Of a stretch of DNA of 64,000 bases, positions 38,635-46,938 are shown one piece after another. The notes under the pieces were generated by a model. That model was not told where the DNA came from. It did no database searches and saw nothing but the letters and a program-made list of their open reading frames with translations. Positions within the stretch are counted from its first letter, which is position 1. Every line of letters starts with the position of its first letter. Source of the stretch: Burkholderiales bacterium (GTDB lineage Bacteria; Pseudomonadota; Gammaproteobacteria; Burkholderiales; Casimicrobiaceae). The DNA lies in the NCBI GenBank assembly GCA_031270015.1, contig JAISYH010000032.1:1-64000 (forward strand), written 5' to 3'. The position numbers and the translations under genes are program-made.

Positions 38635-39755
38635 GCGCCCGCTCCTTGCGCTTTCGGGTCGAGCGCGTCGCGTATTGCGTCAGTGAACAAACTAAACGCC
38701 GTTACCAATAGCGCCATTGCGCCACCAGCGGCAACTAATTCCCACCAATGCCCCAAGATCAGTTCACTTTGCGCATCGTTCAGCATAGAACCCCACGAGA
38801 CATCGTCAACGGCAACGCCGAAGCCGAGAAAAGACAGTATAACCTCCGATTTGATGAAGGCAACGGTAAGGATGGAAATTTCCACCAACACGATATGTGA
38901 GACATTGGGTAGAATGTGTATGAACATAATGCGCAGCGAAGACACTCCGAACGCGCGCGCTGCCATCACGTATTCGCGCGCGCGATGCTTCATGTATTCT
39001 GCGCGGATAAGACGAAATACACCCGTCCATCCGGTAAGTCCCAGAATGAGCACGACGGTGGCGATGCCGCGTTTTTGTAATACGGCAGCGATGGCAAGCA
39101 CCAGCAACAAGTAAGGAATAGCGTTGAATACGCTATATATCCAATTGAGCGTATCGTCAATATAACTACCATAATAGCCGGCAAACGCGCCGAATAGTGT
39201 TCCTAGAAAAGTGGCGAGTAATGCCGCTGTTAAACCGACGAATAATGAAGTTTGCGTTCCTTTAATCGTCTTCTTTAAGACATCGCGTCCCCAACGGTCT
39301 CCGCCGAACGGAAGGCTTGTCCGCTTTTCAATAGTAGTCGGATCGGTCGATACATATTGCGAATAACCGATGTCGCGTAAGGTGTCTGCCAGAGGATCAA
39401 TGATGTGACTTGAAAAATCTATCGGCGTACGGAGTTTCGCAATGTCTTCGGCTAACGGATCGACTACGGAAAGCTCAGGTAAAGGTTCAGAGATTTCGGA
39501 TAGGGTATTATTACTCGAAGGCTGGATAACCGACGTATGTTTGTCCGTCAATATTCCCCATAAATCAGGTGGCGCATCGTTGATCGCAACTTCGTGATTC
39601 CAGTCGGAAGCGATAAGACCGAATGCGGAGAAGAGGATAATCATAAAAAACATGAGAACGATTATCAATGAGACGACACCGACACGATCCATGGCAAGTC
39701 GTCGCCAAGTCAATTGCCAGAACCCTTTGGAGTAATGAGAAACAGCGGCGCTCAT
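38631..39755 (-). CDS. Peptide-type ABC transporter permease (OppC/YejE type)
   Basis: Inner-membrane permease of 374 residues with a first helix at about 25-50, a long periplasmic stretch (about 50-160), and the transmembrane core. The EAA-type loop EYVMAARAFGVSSLRIMFIHILPN contacts the ATPase. The ending DAIRDALDPKA is typical of OppC/DppC/YejE. The periplasmic insertion is larger than in plain DppC. It overlaps its neighbours by 4 bp on both sides. Confidence 0.92.
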   Translation of the reverse strand: MSAAVSHYSKGFWQLTWRRLAMDRVGVVSLIIVLMFFMIILFSAFGLIASDWNHEVAINDAPPDLWGILTDKHTSVIQPSSNNTLSEISEPLPELSVVDPLAEDIAKLRTPIDFSSHIIDPLADTLRDIGYSQYVSTDPTTIEKRTSLPFGGDRWGRDVLKKTIKGTQTSLFVGLTAALLATFLGTLFGAFAGYYGSYIDDTLNWIYSVFNAIPYLLLVLAIAAVLQKRGIATVVLILGLTGWTGVFRLIRAEYMKHRAREYVMAARAFGVSSLRIMFIHILPNVSHIVLVEISILTVAFIKSEVILSFLGFGVAVDDVSWGSMLNDAQSELILGHWWELVAAGGAMALLVTAFSLFTDAIRDALDPKAQGAGA

Positions 39756-40690
39756 TTTAATTCAACACGGGGATCGACCGCTTTATAAATCAGGTCGGCG
39801 AGCAAATTAGCAAATATGGTGGCGATAGCAACGTAAACCGTAATTGCTTTGATTACAGGGAAATCGGATCGCTCGACTGCAAGGATGACCTCGCGCCCGA
39901 TACCAGGAATCGAGAAAAAACGCTCGATCAAAAAAGCTCCGACCAATAGACCGGGTAACGCCGCCATAATATAAGTAATGATCGGAATAGATGCATTACG
40001 CAGCACATGGATCCAGAGAATACGTTTTTCGCTTAGTCCTTTGGCGCGTGCTGTACGCACATAATCTTGGCTGATTTCGTCGAGCATGAACGAACGGAAT
40101 AATCGCAAGTTTGGCGCTAATCCAACCATCAGGCTGATCAAGATCGGCAACATGGCATAAGTGAAAAGATTTTCCCGTAAACTATTTCCCCATCCCTGAA
40201 CTGGAAACCAGCCGAGCCGATATGCGAATAAATATTGAAAAACTATAATATAGACAAGAATCGAAATCGACATGCCGATGGTGCAGAAGATCATGATCAT
40301 TCTATCGGTCAGCGAACCGCGTATTCGAGCAACGGCAAGTGCCAATGTGATTGCGAGCAATGTTTCGATGAACAGTAGCGGGAGCAGGATGGTCAGCGAC
40401 GGACCTAACCGAGACAGAATGATCTCCGAGACGCGTTCTCCGGTACTCCAACTGTTACCAAAATCACCGGTGACAATTTGCTCTAAGAAAATACCGATTT
40501 GTACATAAGCGGGACGATCAATACCGAGTTGATGGCGGATATTGGCAATTTGTTCTTCATTGGAAAATTTTCCCGCGAGGATGTATGCGGGATCTCCGCC
40601 AACCCAATTGAACAAGAAAAATAACAACAGCACAACACCAAGCATGATTGGAATGATTTGCAACAAGCGTCGAATGATATATATGATCAT
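39752..40690 (-). CDS. Peptide-type ABC transporter permease (OppB/DppB type)
   Basis: A 312-residue permease with an N-terminal helix in the IIYIIRRLLQIIPIMLGVV pattern that is standard for OppB/DppB, about six helices, and the coupling loop EISQDYVRTARAKGLSEKRILW. FSIPGIGREVILAVERSDFPVI near the C-terminus is another conserved block. The length fits OppB/DppB better than YejB, which is about 50 residues longer. Start and stop overlap flanking genes by 4 bp, indicating tight coupling. Confidence 0.93.
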   Translation of the reverse strand: MIIYIIRRLLQIIPIMLGVVLLLFFLFNWVGGDPAYILAGKFSNEEQIANIRHQLGIDRPAYVQIGIFLEQIVTGDFGNSWSTGERVSEIILSRLGPSLTILLPLLFIETLLAITLALAVARIRGSLTDRMIMIFCTIGMSISILVYIIVFQYLFAYRLGWFPVQGWGNSLRENLFTYAMLPILISLMVGLAPNLRLFRSFMLDEISQDYVRTARAKGLSEKRILWIHVLRNASIPIITYIMAALPGLLVGAFLIERFFSIPGIGREVILAVERSDFPVIKAITVYVAIATIFANLLADLIYKAVDPRVELK

Positions 40691-42498
40691 TGCTTTAATG
40701 TGAGATCGATATCGAGATAAAGCCAGGGAGCGTTTAAGATGGGATGTCTTTTATAGCCGAGCACCCACGGGCGTACTAGTACATTACTTTTACGCGAAAC
40801 GCCAAGTACCCACGCGCCATCGACCTCCATTTGTCGTGTCATTTCAAGAAACAAATGATTGCGCTCCGGGGAGTCTGGCAATCGGTTTGCTTTTTCGTAA
40901 AGAGCGTCGAAAGCCGAAGATTCATAACAACCATTATTACTTTGTCCGGTATTGGGTCCGTATAAAAGTTGCATGAAATTATCGCCATCTGGATAATCGG
41001 CAATCCACGCCGTGCCCCACATCTGAAGCTGGCATGCTTTGGTAGCTTTGATGTGATCAGCGAACTTGCCCGGATTGAATTCGATATGGACAGCGATCTT
41101 GTCCATCGCCTTTTTCCATAACTCATTGAATTGCCGATCAATAGCCGTCGTTCCGGTAGCCAGCTTCAAGGTTAATGGCGAACCATCAGGCAACGTGCGC
41201 CATCCGTTCTTGTCTTTTCGATAACCAAAAGCGTCGAGCAGTTTGTTGGCTAGCGCAGGATCGTAACGATTCAACGGACGATAACGCGGATCATGACCGA
41301 CAACGCCCGCCGGAATGGGCATGTTTGCTTGAATCGCCTGGTCTTTGCGGATAACACGTATTTCTTCCTGGCGATCGTAAGCCATAATAATAGCTCGCCT
41401 CAATGCTAATTTTTCTTTTGAAAAACCACCGATCATGGGATCGCGAAAGTTGAAGAAGGTATAAGTGATTTCAGGATCGATTGCTTGAACCAAACGCACG
41501 TTTTGTTTTTGCCAAACAGCTTTCAACGACCCGTCGTGTTCGAATACTTTGTCACGAAAAACACCGATACCGACGTAGTCAAGCTCGTTGCGCTCGAATG
41601 CCAACCAAGAGGATTGCGCCTCTTCGATAATAAATATTTCGACGCGGTCGATCAACGGTAGACGCTTTCCTTCCATTTCACGAATCAATGGGTCATCGTT
41701 TTTATCGTTAGATTGGAAATCCCAAACCATACCTCGGTAATCAGTTCTTTTTTCTAACACGATTCGTGCGCCACGTATCCATTGTTTCAGCCGATATGGT
41801 CCGGTACCAACCGGATGTGCCATGATATCTTCGCCGTAATGCTCGACTACTTCGCGTGCTACTGCGGAAAATGGCGTATGCGCGACGATGTAGTTGAAAT
41901 TATAGTCAGGAGCATTTAACGTGATACGTAATGTATAGCGATCGACGACGTATAAACCATCTATCGGCGTGTCGTAGTCAAATTTGCCATTACGTTTGGC
42001 TTTTTCGACGAGTGCATCCAACCCGGCGATCTTGCCTTCAATCATGAACGCCCAAGGCGAGCGTAACCGAGGGTCGAGCATTCGCTTGAAACTGTAGGCA
42101 AAATCTTCCGCCACAAGTTCTCGTGGCGTAGAAAACGCAGAGTCGTCTGAGAAATAAATACCTCGTTTGATACGGAAAGTATAAGTTTTTCCATCATCGC
42201 TTATTTTGGGTAACGATTCGGCGACCATAGGCGTCAATCGTGCCGGTCGCGCAAGATAATCATAAGTCAACAACCTCTCGAAAATAGATTCATTGATAGT
42301 ACTGGAGTACATATCATGAACTCGCGCCGGATCGAAGCCAGTTTCTGCCGTCGGGAAAGCGACACGTAATACTTTAGGTTCGCCGTTATCGGCATGAACC
42401 GCGGAGGTCGGCATAAACATTGATAAGACGCTGCCTATGCATAACACGCAAAAACGGGAAACCGCTCTGTTTAAGAGATAATGTGTAAGCCGTAACAT
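40687..42498 (-). CDS. Peptide-type ABC transporter substrate-binding protein
   Basis: A roughly 603-residue periplasmic binding protein of SBP family 5 (OppA/DppA/YejA-like). The signal peptide ends near SAVHA, with no lipobox, so it should be a soluble periplasmic protein. Family blocks are RVAFPTAETGFDP, DGKTYTFRIKRGIYFSDD, VGTGPYRLKQW and DYPDGDNFMQLLYG. Ligand is unknown: peptides, microcin-like compounds and other substrates are possible. The ATG at 42498 is preferred to the TTG at 42501. It heads the four-gene operon, divergent from the glycosylase gene. Confidence 0.9.
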   Translation of the reverse strand: MLRLTHYLLNRAVSRFCVLCIGSVLSMFMPTSAVHADNGEPKVLRVAFPTAETGFDPARVHDMYSSTINESIFERLLTYDYLARPARLTPMVAESLPKISDDGKTYTFRIKRGIYFSDDSAFSTPRELVAEDFAYSFKRMLDPRLRSPWAFMIEGKIAGLDALVEKAKRNGKFDYDTPIDGLYVVDRYTLRITLNAPDYNFNYIVAHTPFSAVAREVVEHYGEDIMAHPVGTGPYRLKQWIRGARIVLEKRTDYRGMVWDFQSNDKNDDPLIREMEGKRLPLIDRVEIFIIEEAQSSWLAFERNELDYVGIGVFRDKVFEHDGSLKAVWQKQNVRLVQAIDPEITYTFFNFRDPMIGGFSKEKLALRRAIIMAYDRQEEIRVIRKDQAIQANMPIPAGVVGHDPRYRPLNRYDPALANKLLDAFGYRKDKNGWRTLPDGSPLTLKLATGTTAIDRQFNELWKKAMDKIAVHIEFNPGKFADHIKATKACQLQMWGTAWIADYPDGDNFMQLLYGPNTGQSNNGCYESSAFDALYEKANRLPDSPERNHLFLEMTRQMEVDGAWVLGVSRKSNVLVRPWVLGYKRHPILNAPWLYLDIDLTLKQ

Positions 42499-42585
42499 CA
42501 AAGAGGTAATGAAATGTGAGTAAAAATGATGAAATCAAAATGATACTTTATCATTATAAATTTGCTGTTTCCAATAGGGTAAATC

Positions 42586-43227
42586 ATGAAACCGGTGTAC
42601 TGGGATAAAGCAATTCGGATTTTAGCGCGCCGTGATCCGGTGATGCGTAGATTGGTTCGCGCGTATCCCGAATTTCATTTGCGACGCAGAAGCGACGCGT
42701 TCACGACATTGGCAAGGGCTATTGTCGGTCAACAGATTTCCGTAAAAGCGGCAGAAGCGGTGTGGCGGAAATTTGTGATTGCGGTTGAACCGGAAAACGC
42801 GGGTAAGGTTTTCCCTAAATTATTGCCAGCGGCGGTCGCGGCGACAGATGATGAAACGTTGCGCATGGTGGGGTTATCGCGGCAGAAAGCCGAATACGTT
42901 CGGGATTTGGCGCGTCATTTTGCGGAAGGACGCCTTAAACCGCGTTCGTGGAAAAAACTTGACGACGAAACATTAATTACAGCATTGTCGTCCGTCAAGG
43001 GAATAGGTCGTTGGAGCGCGGAAATGTTTTTGATTTTTCATGAATTACGCGCCGATGTGTTTCCGGTTGCGGATTTGGGTTTGCAACGTGCCTTGCGCCT
43101 GTTTTATCCCGAACAATGCGACGATGTGACGTCGATGCGCAATATTGCCGAAAACTGGCGTCCGTATCGCAGTGTCGCAACTTGGTATTTATGGCGGTCG
43201 CTTGATCCATTGCCCGTAGAATATTAG
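42586..43227 (+). CDS. DNA-3-methyladenine glycosylase (AlkA-like HhH-GPD)
   Basis: A 213-residue base-excision repair enzyme removing alkylated purines. It has the HhH-GPD fold: FTTLARAIVGQQISVKAAEAVW, helix-hairpin-helix LSSVKGIGRWSAEMFL, and the catalytic Asp in FPVADLGLQRAL. It lacks the N-terminal TATA-like domain of E. coli AlkA, as is usual for the short MAG/AlkA form of betaproteobacteria. No iron-sulfur cysteines are present, arguing against Nth/MutY. It converges with zapD 32 bp away. Confidence 0.9.
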   Translation: MKPVYWDKAIRILARRDPVMRRLVRAYPEFHLRRRSDAFTTLARAIVGQQISVKAAEAVWRKFVIAVEPENAGKVFPKLLPAAVAATDDETLRMVGLSRQKAEYVRDLARHFAEGRLKPRSWKKLDDETLITALSSVKGIGRWSAEMFLIFHELRADVFPVADLGLQRALRLFYPEQCDDVTSMRNIAENWRPYRSVATWYLWRSLDPLPVEY

Positions 43228-43259
43228 TGTTAGATATTTTCTGGTATGTTATTACGGCA

Positions 43260-44021
43260 TCAAAGTTGACAGAGCGTCAACTCGAAAGAGGTGTCGCAGT
43301 CACACGGACTACCTCGCGTTATCCCGGCGACGCTGATGAAGCGAATATTAATGGCGTATTTATTGGCGCTGATTTCTGGAACGCACGAAATCGCGTCGTT
43401 GACCGAAACACGTAAGAGTTGCGCCGTTTTACTGTTATTTTGCATTAACTGGAAAACGCCGCTCTCGGCGACATAGGGGATGGACTGCCCGCTTTCCCGA
43501 AGTAAATTGAGAATGATTCTGACGCCGTTCTGTATCGGTTGGAAAGGTATTATCCATTGTCGTAGATCATGTCGTCGTTGCTGGACGGGTTGATGTAACC
43601 AGAAATGAAATGCCGGCAAGTCAAATCCACTGGCGCCACCGGGCAGAGACATGCGTTGTTTGATCGACATCAGCCATTCATTTTCGCGTAAATGCGCTCC
43701 GACTTTTCCGGTACAAGAAAATATTTCGGAAATCGCTTCGCTAATATCGGTGAGCAGACGGTCCAAGGCAGTCAAATCGACATTTTGGCGATGACGCAAC
43801 GAAGCGAGCGCCAATTTCTGCCGTTCGAGTTCCTGCAATAAATCTGACTTGAGGTCGGCGCGCGCTGAAACATCAGCGCCTTCGAAAAGGGCTTGTAGTG
43901 CGGCATGGTGATCCCAAAATGTTTCTCGCGCTGAAAAGAAGTCGATACGCGCAAAGATTCCCTCAAGCCGCATTAGAGTGCGGATACGTTCATTGAGAGG
44001 GTGCTCGTAGAAAATGGACAC
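43260..44021 (-). CDS. zapD: Cell division protein ZapD
   Basis: FtsZ-ring cross-linking protein (DUF1342), 253 residues, all-helical N-terminal part then a beta domain. The start YEHPLNERIRTLMRLEGIF is a clear ZapD signature; FDLPAFHFWLHQPVQQRRHDLRQWI is the second conserved block. The start is a GTG at 44021 without a strong ribosome site; no ATG in frame fits. It lies downstream of coaE. The small zinc protein YacG, often next to zapD, is absent here. Confidence 0.92.
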   Translation of the reverse strand: MSIFYEHPLNERIRTLMRLEGIFARIDFFSARETFWDHHAALQALFEGADVSARADLKSDLLQELERQKLALASLRHRQNVDLTALDRLLTDISEAISEIFSCTGKVGAHLRENEWLMSIKQRMSLPGGASGFDLPAFHFWLHQPVQQRRHDLRQWIIPFQPIQNGVRIILNLLRESGQSIPYVAESGVFQLMQNNSKTAQLLRVSVNDAISCVPEISANKYAINIRFISVAGITRGSPCDCDTSFELTLCQL

Positions 44022-44102
44022 TCGAATGGACCGTAGAAATGACCACAGCCCACATTGTGCCGCAAAACCGGAAAATAATTAAGTCTTTTTTGAGAAAAGC
44101 AA

Positions 44103-44699
44103 TCAAGCAAACGAACGATAAAAATTATCGAGTTTGTCAATCTGCGGCAGCAGATCTTCGTAAGCGCCGCTGTTGTCGATGATGTCGTCGGCTTGAGCGT
44201 GGCGTTGTTCGCGGGAATATTGGGTTGCCATGATGGCGCGTACATCGCTTTCGCACAAATCACGGGACGTGACAACGCGGGCAATTTGCTGCGATTCGAG
44301 ACAATCGACAACAAGGATGCGATTCACCAGACGGCGCAAATTAGGTTTTTCCAATAGGAGCGGCACGATCAATAAGCCATAAGCGCCTTGCCATTGTGCG
44401 ATACATTGCGCCGCTTCCTCGGTGATATGGGGATGCAGAATGGATTCAAGCTGTTGTCGTAATTCGGGTTGGGCAAAGATGCGTTGGCGAATCAAGGCGC
44501 GGTCAAGAGTTTTATCTGAGAGCAGGATATCGTTACCAAACAACGCGATAATCTCGGGATATACTTTGCCGTCGGGCGCGCTGAGTTTACGGGCAAGGTC
44601 ATCGGCGTCGAGCGTTTCAACGCCAAGATTACGAAATAATTGCGCGACGGTCGACTTTCCGCAACCGATTCCACCCGTGACGCCGACGATAAGAGACAT
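44103..44699 (-). CDS. coaE: Dephospho-CoA kinase CoaE
   Basis: Last enzyme of CoA synthesis, phosphorylating dephospho-CoA at the ribose 3' position. P-loop VGVTGGIGCGKSTVA opens the 198-residue protein, followed by the conserved DADDLARKL, LHPHI and VPLLLE segments and QIARVVTSRD. It begins 4 bp after the pilD stop, in the usual pilD-coaE-zapD order. Confidence 0.96.
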   Translation of the reverse strand: MSLIVGVTGGIGCGKSTVAQLFRNLGVETLDADDLARKLSAPDGKVYPEIIALFGNDILLSDKTLDRALIRQRIFAQPELRQQLESILHPHITEEAAQCIAQWQGAYGLLIVPLLLEKPNLRRLVNRILVVDCLESQQIARVVTSRDLCESDVRAIMATQYSREQRHAQADDIIDNSGAYEDLLPQIDKLDNFYRSFA

Positions 44700-44702
44700 A
44701 GA

Positions 44703-45584
44703 TCAAAAGGCAAGCGACGACAAATGCAACCATTGTATAAGGTGAGACTTAAAAAACAGAACGATGGCGCCAGCAATCGCTAAAAAGGGCCCGAATGGCA
44801 TTGGGGTATCGTGATCGCGTCCGCGCGCGATCATCAATACGATACCGATCACAACGCCGACGACAGAAGATATCAGGATGATCGGTAACAGCGCTGTCCA
44901 GCCCAGCCATGCGCCGAGCGCCGCGAGGAGTTTGAAGTCGCCATATCCCATACCTTCTTTGCCACGCAGCAGTTTAAACGCCCAATAAACCGACCATAGT
45001 ATGAGATAACCGACAATCGCGCCGATTACCGCGCTGGCAAGCGGCGCGAAAAGACCGAACAAATTGACGATCAGCCCCGCCCACAATAAGGACAATGTTA
45101 AATCGTCCGGCAATAACTGTGTATCAAAGTCGATGAAAGTCAGCGCCAACAACGTCCATAAAAAGAGGCAGGCGGTCACCGCTTGCCAGCTTGCTCCGAA
45201 ATGCCAAAAGGCGAGTCCTGCCAAAAGCCCGCCCAGAAATTCGACAAAGGGATAGCGGGTGGAAATCGGCGCCTGACATTGCGCACATTTTCCGCGCAAT
45301 ACTAACCAGGAAAGGAGTGGGATGTTTTCAAGTGCGGTGATTTTATGACCACAAGTCGGACACGCCGAACGTGGGATAGCCAGGTTATAGGTAGATTCTT
45401 CTGGAAGCGGTTCTCCACGCAATTCGGCGCATTGCCGATTCCATTCGCGCTCAAGCATTTTGGGCAGACGGTAAATCACGACATTGAGAAAACTGCCGAT
45501 ACACAACCCGATGACCACAGCGCAAATTATTAGGATCAATGGATAATCAAACAGCGGCCATAGCGGGAGCGGGGATAAAGGCAT
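44703..45584 (-). CDS. pilD: Prepilin peptidase / N-methyltransferase PilD
   Basis: Inner-membrane aspartyl protease that cleaves and methylates type IV prepilins and type II secretion pseudopilins. The 293-residue protein has GSFLNVVIYRLPKMLE, the zinc-binding pair CPTCGHKI and CAQCQ in the cytoplasmic loop, and catalytic aspartates in FIDFDTQLLPDDLT and GYGDFKLLAALGAWLG. About seven or eight membrane helices are expected. A strong hairpin separates it from pilC. Confidence 0.95.
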   Translation of the reverse strand: MPLSPLPLWPLFDYPLILIICAVVIGLCIGSFLNVVIYRLPKMLEREWNRQCAELRGEPLPEESTYNLAIPRSACPTCGHKITALENIPLLSWLVLRGKCAQCQAPISTRYPFVEFLGGLLAGLAFWHFGASWQAVTACLFLWTLLALTFIDFDTQLLPDDLTLSLLWAGLIVNLFGLFAPLASAVIGAIVGYLILWSVYWAFKLLRGKEGMGYGDFKLLAALGAWLGWTALLPIILISSVVGVVIGIVLMIARGRDHDTPMPFGPFLAIAGAIVLFFKSHLIQWLHLSSLAF

Positions 45585-45601
45585 ACGATTGAAGTCGGAA
45601 C

Positions 45602-45642
45602 AAAATCCATTTTCCGAGGTGTGGGAACCCTCGGAAAATGGA
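45602..45642 (-). terminator. Perfect 14 bp hairpin with T-tract between pilC and pilD
   Basis: Arms at 45606-45619 and 45629-45642 are exact reverse complements with a 9 nt loop. On the minus strand the stem is followed by TTTTG (45605 to 45601). This is a textbook intrinsic terminator layout, with a short T-run, so it likely ends or attenuates pilBC transcription before pilD. Confidence 0.6.
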
Positions 45643-45669
45643 GGAAGTGAAGAAGAAATTTATAGAAAT

Positions 45670-46923
45670 TTATCCAACAACATTGCCTAATTGGAAAATG
45701 GGCAGATAAATCGAGATAACGATCCCGCCGATTACGACACCAAGAATAACGATGATCATCGGCTGCAGCAAACTGGACAATGATTCAACCGCATCGTCAA
45801 CTTCACGCTCATAAAAATCAGCGATTTTGGTCAACATTTCGTCCAGAGCGCCAGACTCTTCGCCGATTTGCGTCATTTGCAATACCATCGAAGGAAAGAG
45901 TTGTGAATTGGTCATGGCGTTGGTCAATGACGCGCCGGTACTGACTTCGATTTTGATTTTTTTGGTCGCTTCTGCGTAAACGCCATTACCTGACGAGCCG
46001 CCAACGCTGTCGAGCGCTTCTACCAACGGCACGCCGGCGGAAAACATCGTCGATAAAGTTCGCGTCCAACGCGCCAATGTGGATTTTTCAATCAGAGGAC
46101 CGAAGACAGGTAGGCGTAATAAAGTACGGTCGACCAGCATTCGAAACGACGCGGAACGTTTGTGAATGGCAACGATACCGACAACCGACGCGATGATCGA
46201 GATAAGGAAAAGAAGACCGTGATTGACGACGAGATTGGATAAAGCAACGACGAATTGTGTTGGCAACGGGAGTGATGCGTTCATGTCATTAAACATCTTA
46301 ACAAAAGCAGGGATTACTTTATACATGATCACACCGATCACGGCAGCGGTAATGACCAACACGGCAATGGGGTAGGTCAATGCCGATTTGATTTTCCCTT
46401 TTAACGCAATAGTCTTTTCTTGATATGTCGCCAGCCGGTCAAGCACATTGTCGAGAATACCGGCTGCCTCGCCCGCCGCGACCAGGTTGCAGTACAGGTC
46501 GTTGAAATACAACGGATGAGCGCGAAACGCTTGCGCCATACTGGAACCGGATTCGATTTTCCCTTTGATATCGAACAAAAGGCGAGAGAATCTCGGGTTT
46601 TCGTGACCACGCCCGATGATGTCAAAAGTTTGCAATAACGGTACGCCGGCTTTCATCATAGTCGCCAATTGGCGGGTGAAAAAACTGATGTCTTTGGACT
46701 TGATCGATCTGCCACCGCTGAAGGATTTCTTCCTGATTTTCTGGACTTTGACGCCTTGTCGGCGTAACGCCGCGGTGACACTGCTGCTGGAGGCGCCGCG
46801 CATTTCGCCGCGGACGGAACGCCCGCCTTTGTCAACGCCTTTCCAGACAAAAAGCGCTTCGTGAGCTTGTCTTCTTGTCGATGAGCTTTTTGTTTCTTGC
46901 CGCCGTGTTGCTGCTGTTGCCAT
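45670..46923 (-). CDS. pilC: Type IV pilus inner-membrane platform protein PilC
   Basis: Platform protein of the type IV pilus (type II secretion GspF family), 417 residues. It has the N-terminal GspF-like cytoplasmic domain (FFTRQLATMMKAGVPLLQTFDI), the second GspF domain after the middle membrane helices (WTRTLSTMFSAGVPLVEALD), and membrane helices at about 185-215, 230-260 and the C-terminus. GGGAG is 7 nt ahead of the ATG. It follows pilB by 15 bp. Confidence 0.95.
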   Translation of the reverse strand: MATAATRRQETKSSSTRRQAHEALFVWKGVDKGGRSVRGEMRGASSSSVTAALRRQGVKVQKIRKKSFSGGRSIKSKDISFFTRQLATMMKAGVPLLQTFDIIGRGHENPRFSRLLFDIKGKIESGSSMAQAFRAHPLYFNDLYCNLVAAGEAAGILDNVLDRLATYQEKTIALKGKIKSALTYPIAVLVITAAVIGVIMYKVIPAFVKMFNDMNASLPLPTQFVVALSNLVVNHGLLFLISIIASVVGIVAIHKRSASFRMLVDRTLLRLPVFGPLIEKSTLARWTRTLSTMFSAGVPLVEALDSVGGSSGNGVYAEATKKIKIEVSTGASLTNAMTNSQLFPSMVLQMTQIGEESGALDEMLTKIADFYEREVDDAVESLSSLLQPMIIVILGVVIGGIVISIYLPIFQLGNVVG

Positions 46924-46938
46924 AATAATTCTCCCGGG

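Noticed and set aside
38254-39114. 286-codon plus-strand frame across the transporter genes
   Set aside because: Antisense to two well-supported transporter genes; no start context or motif.
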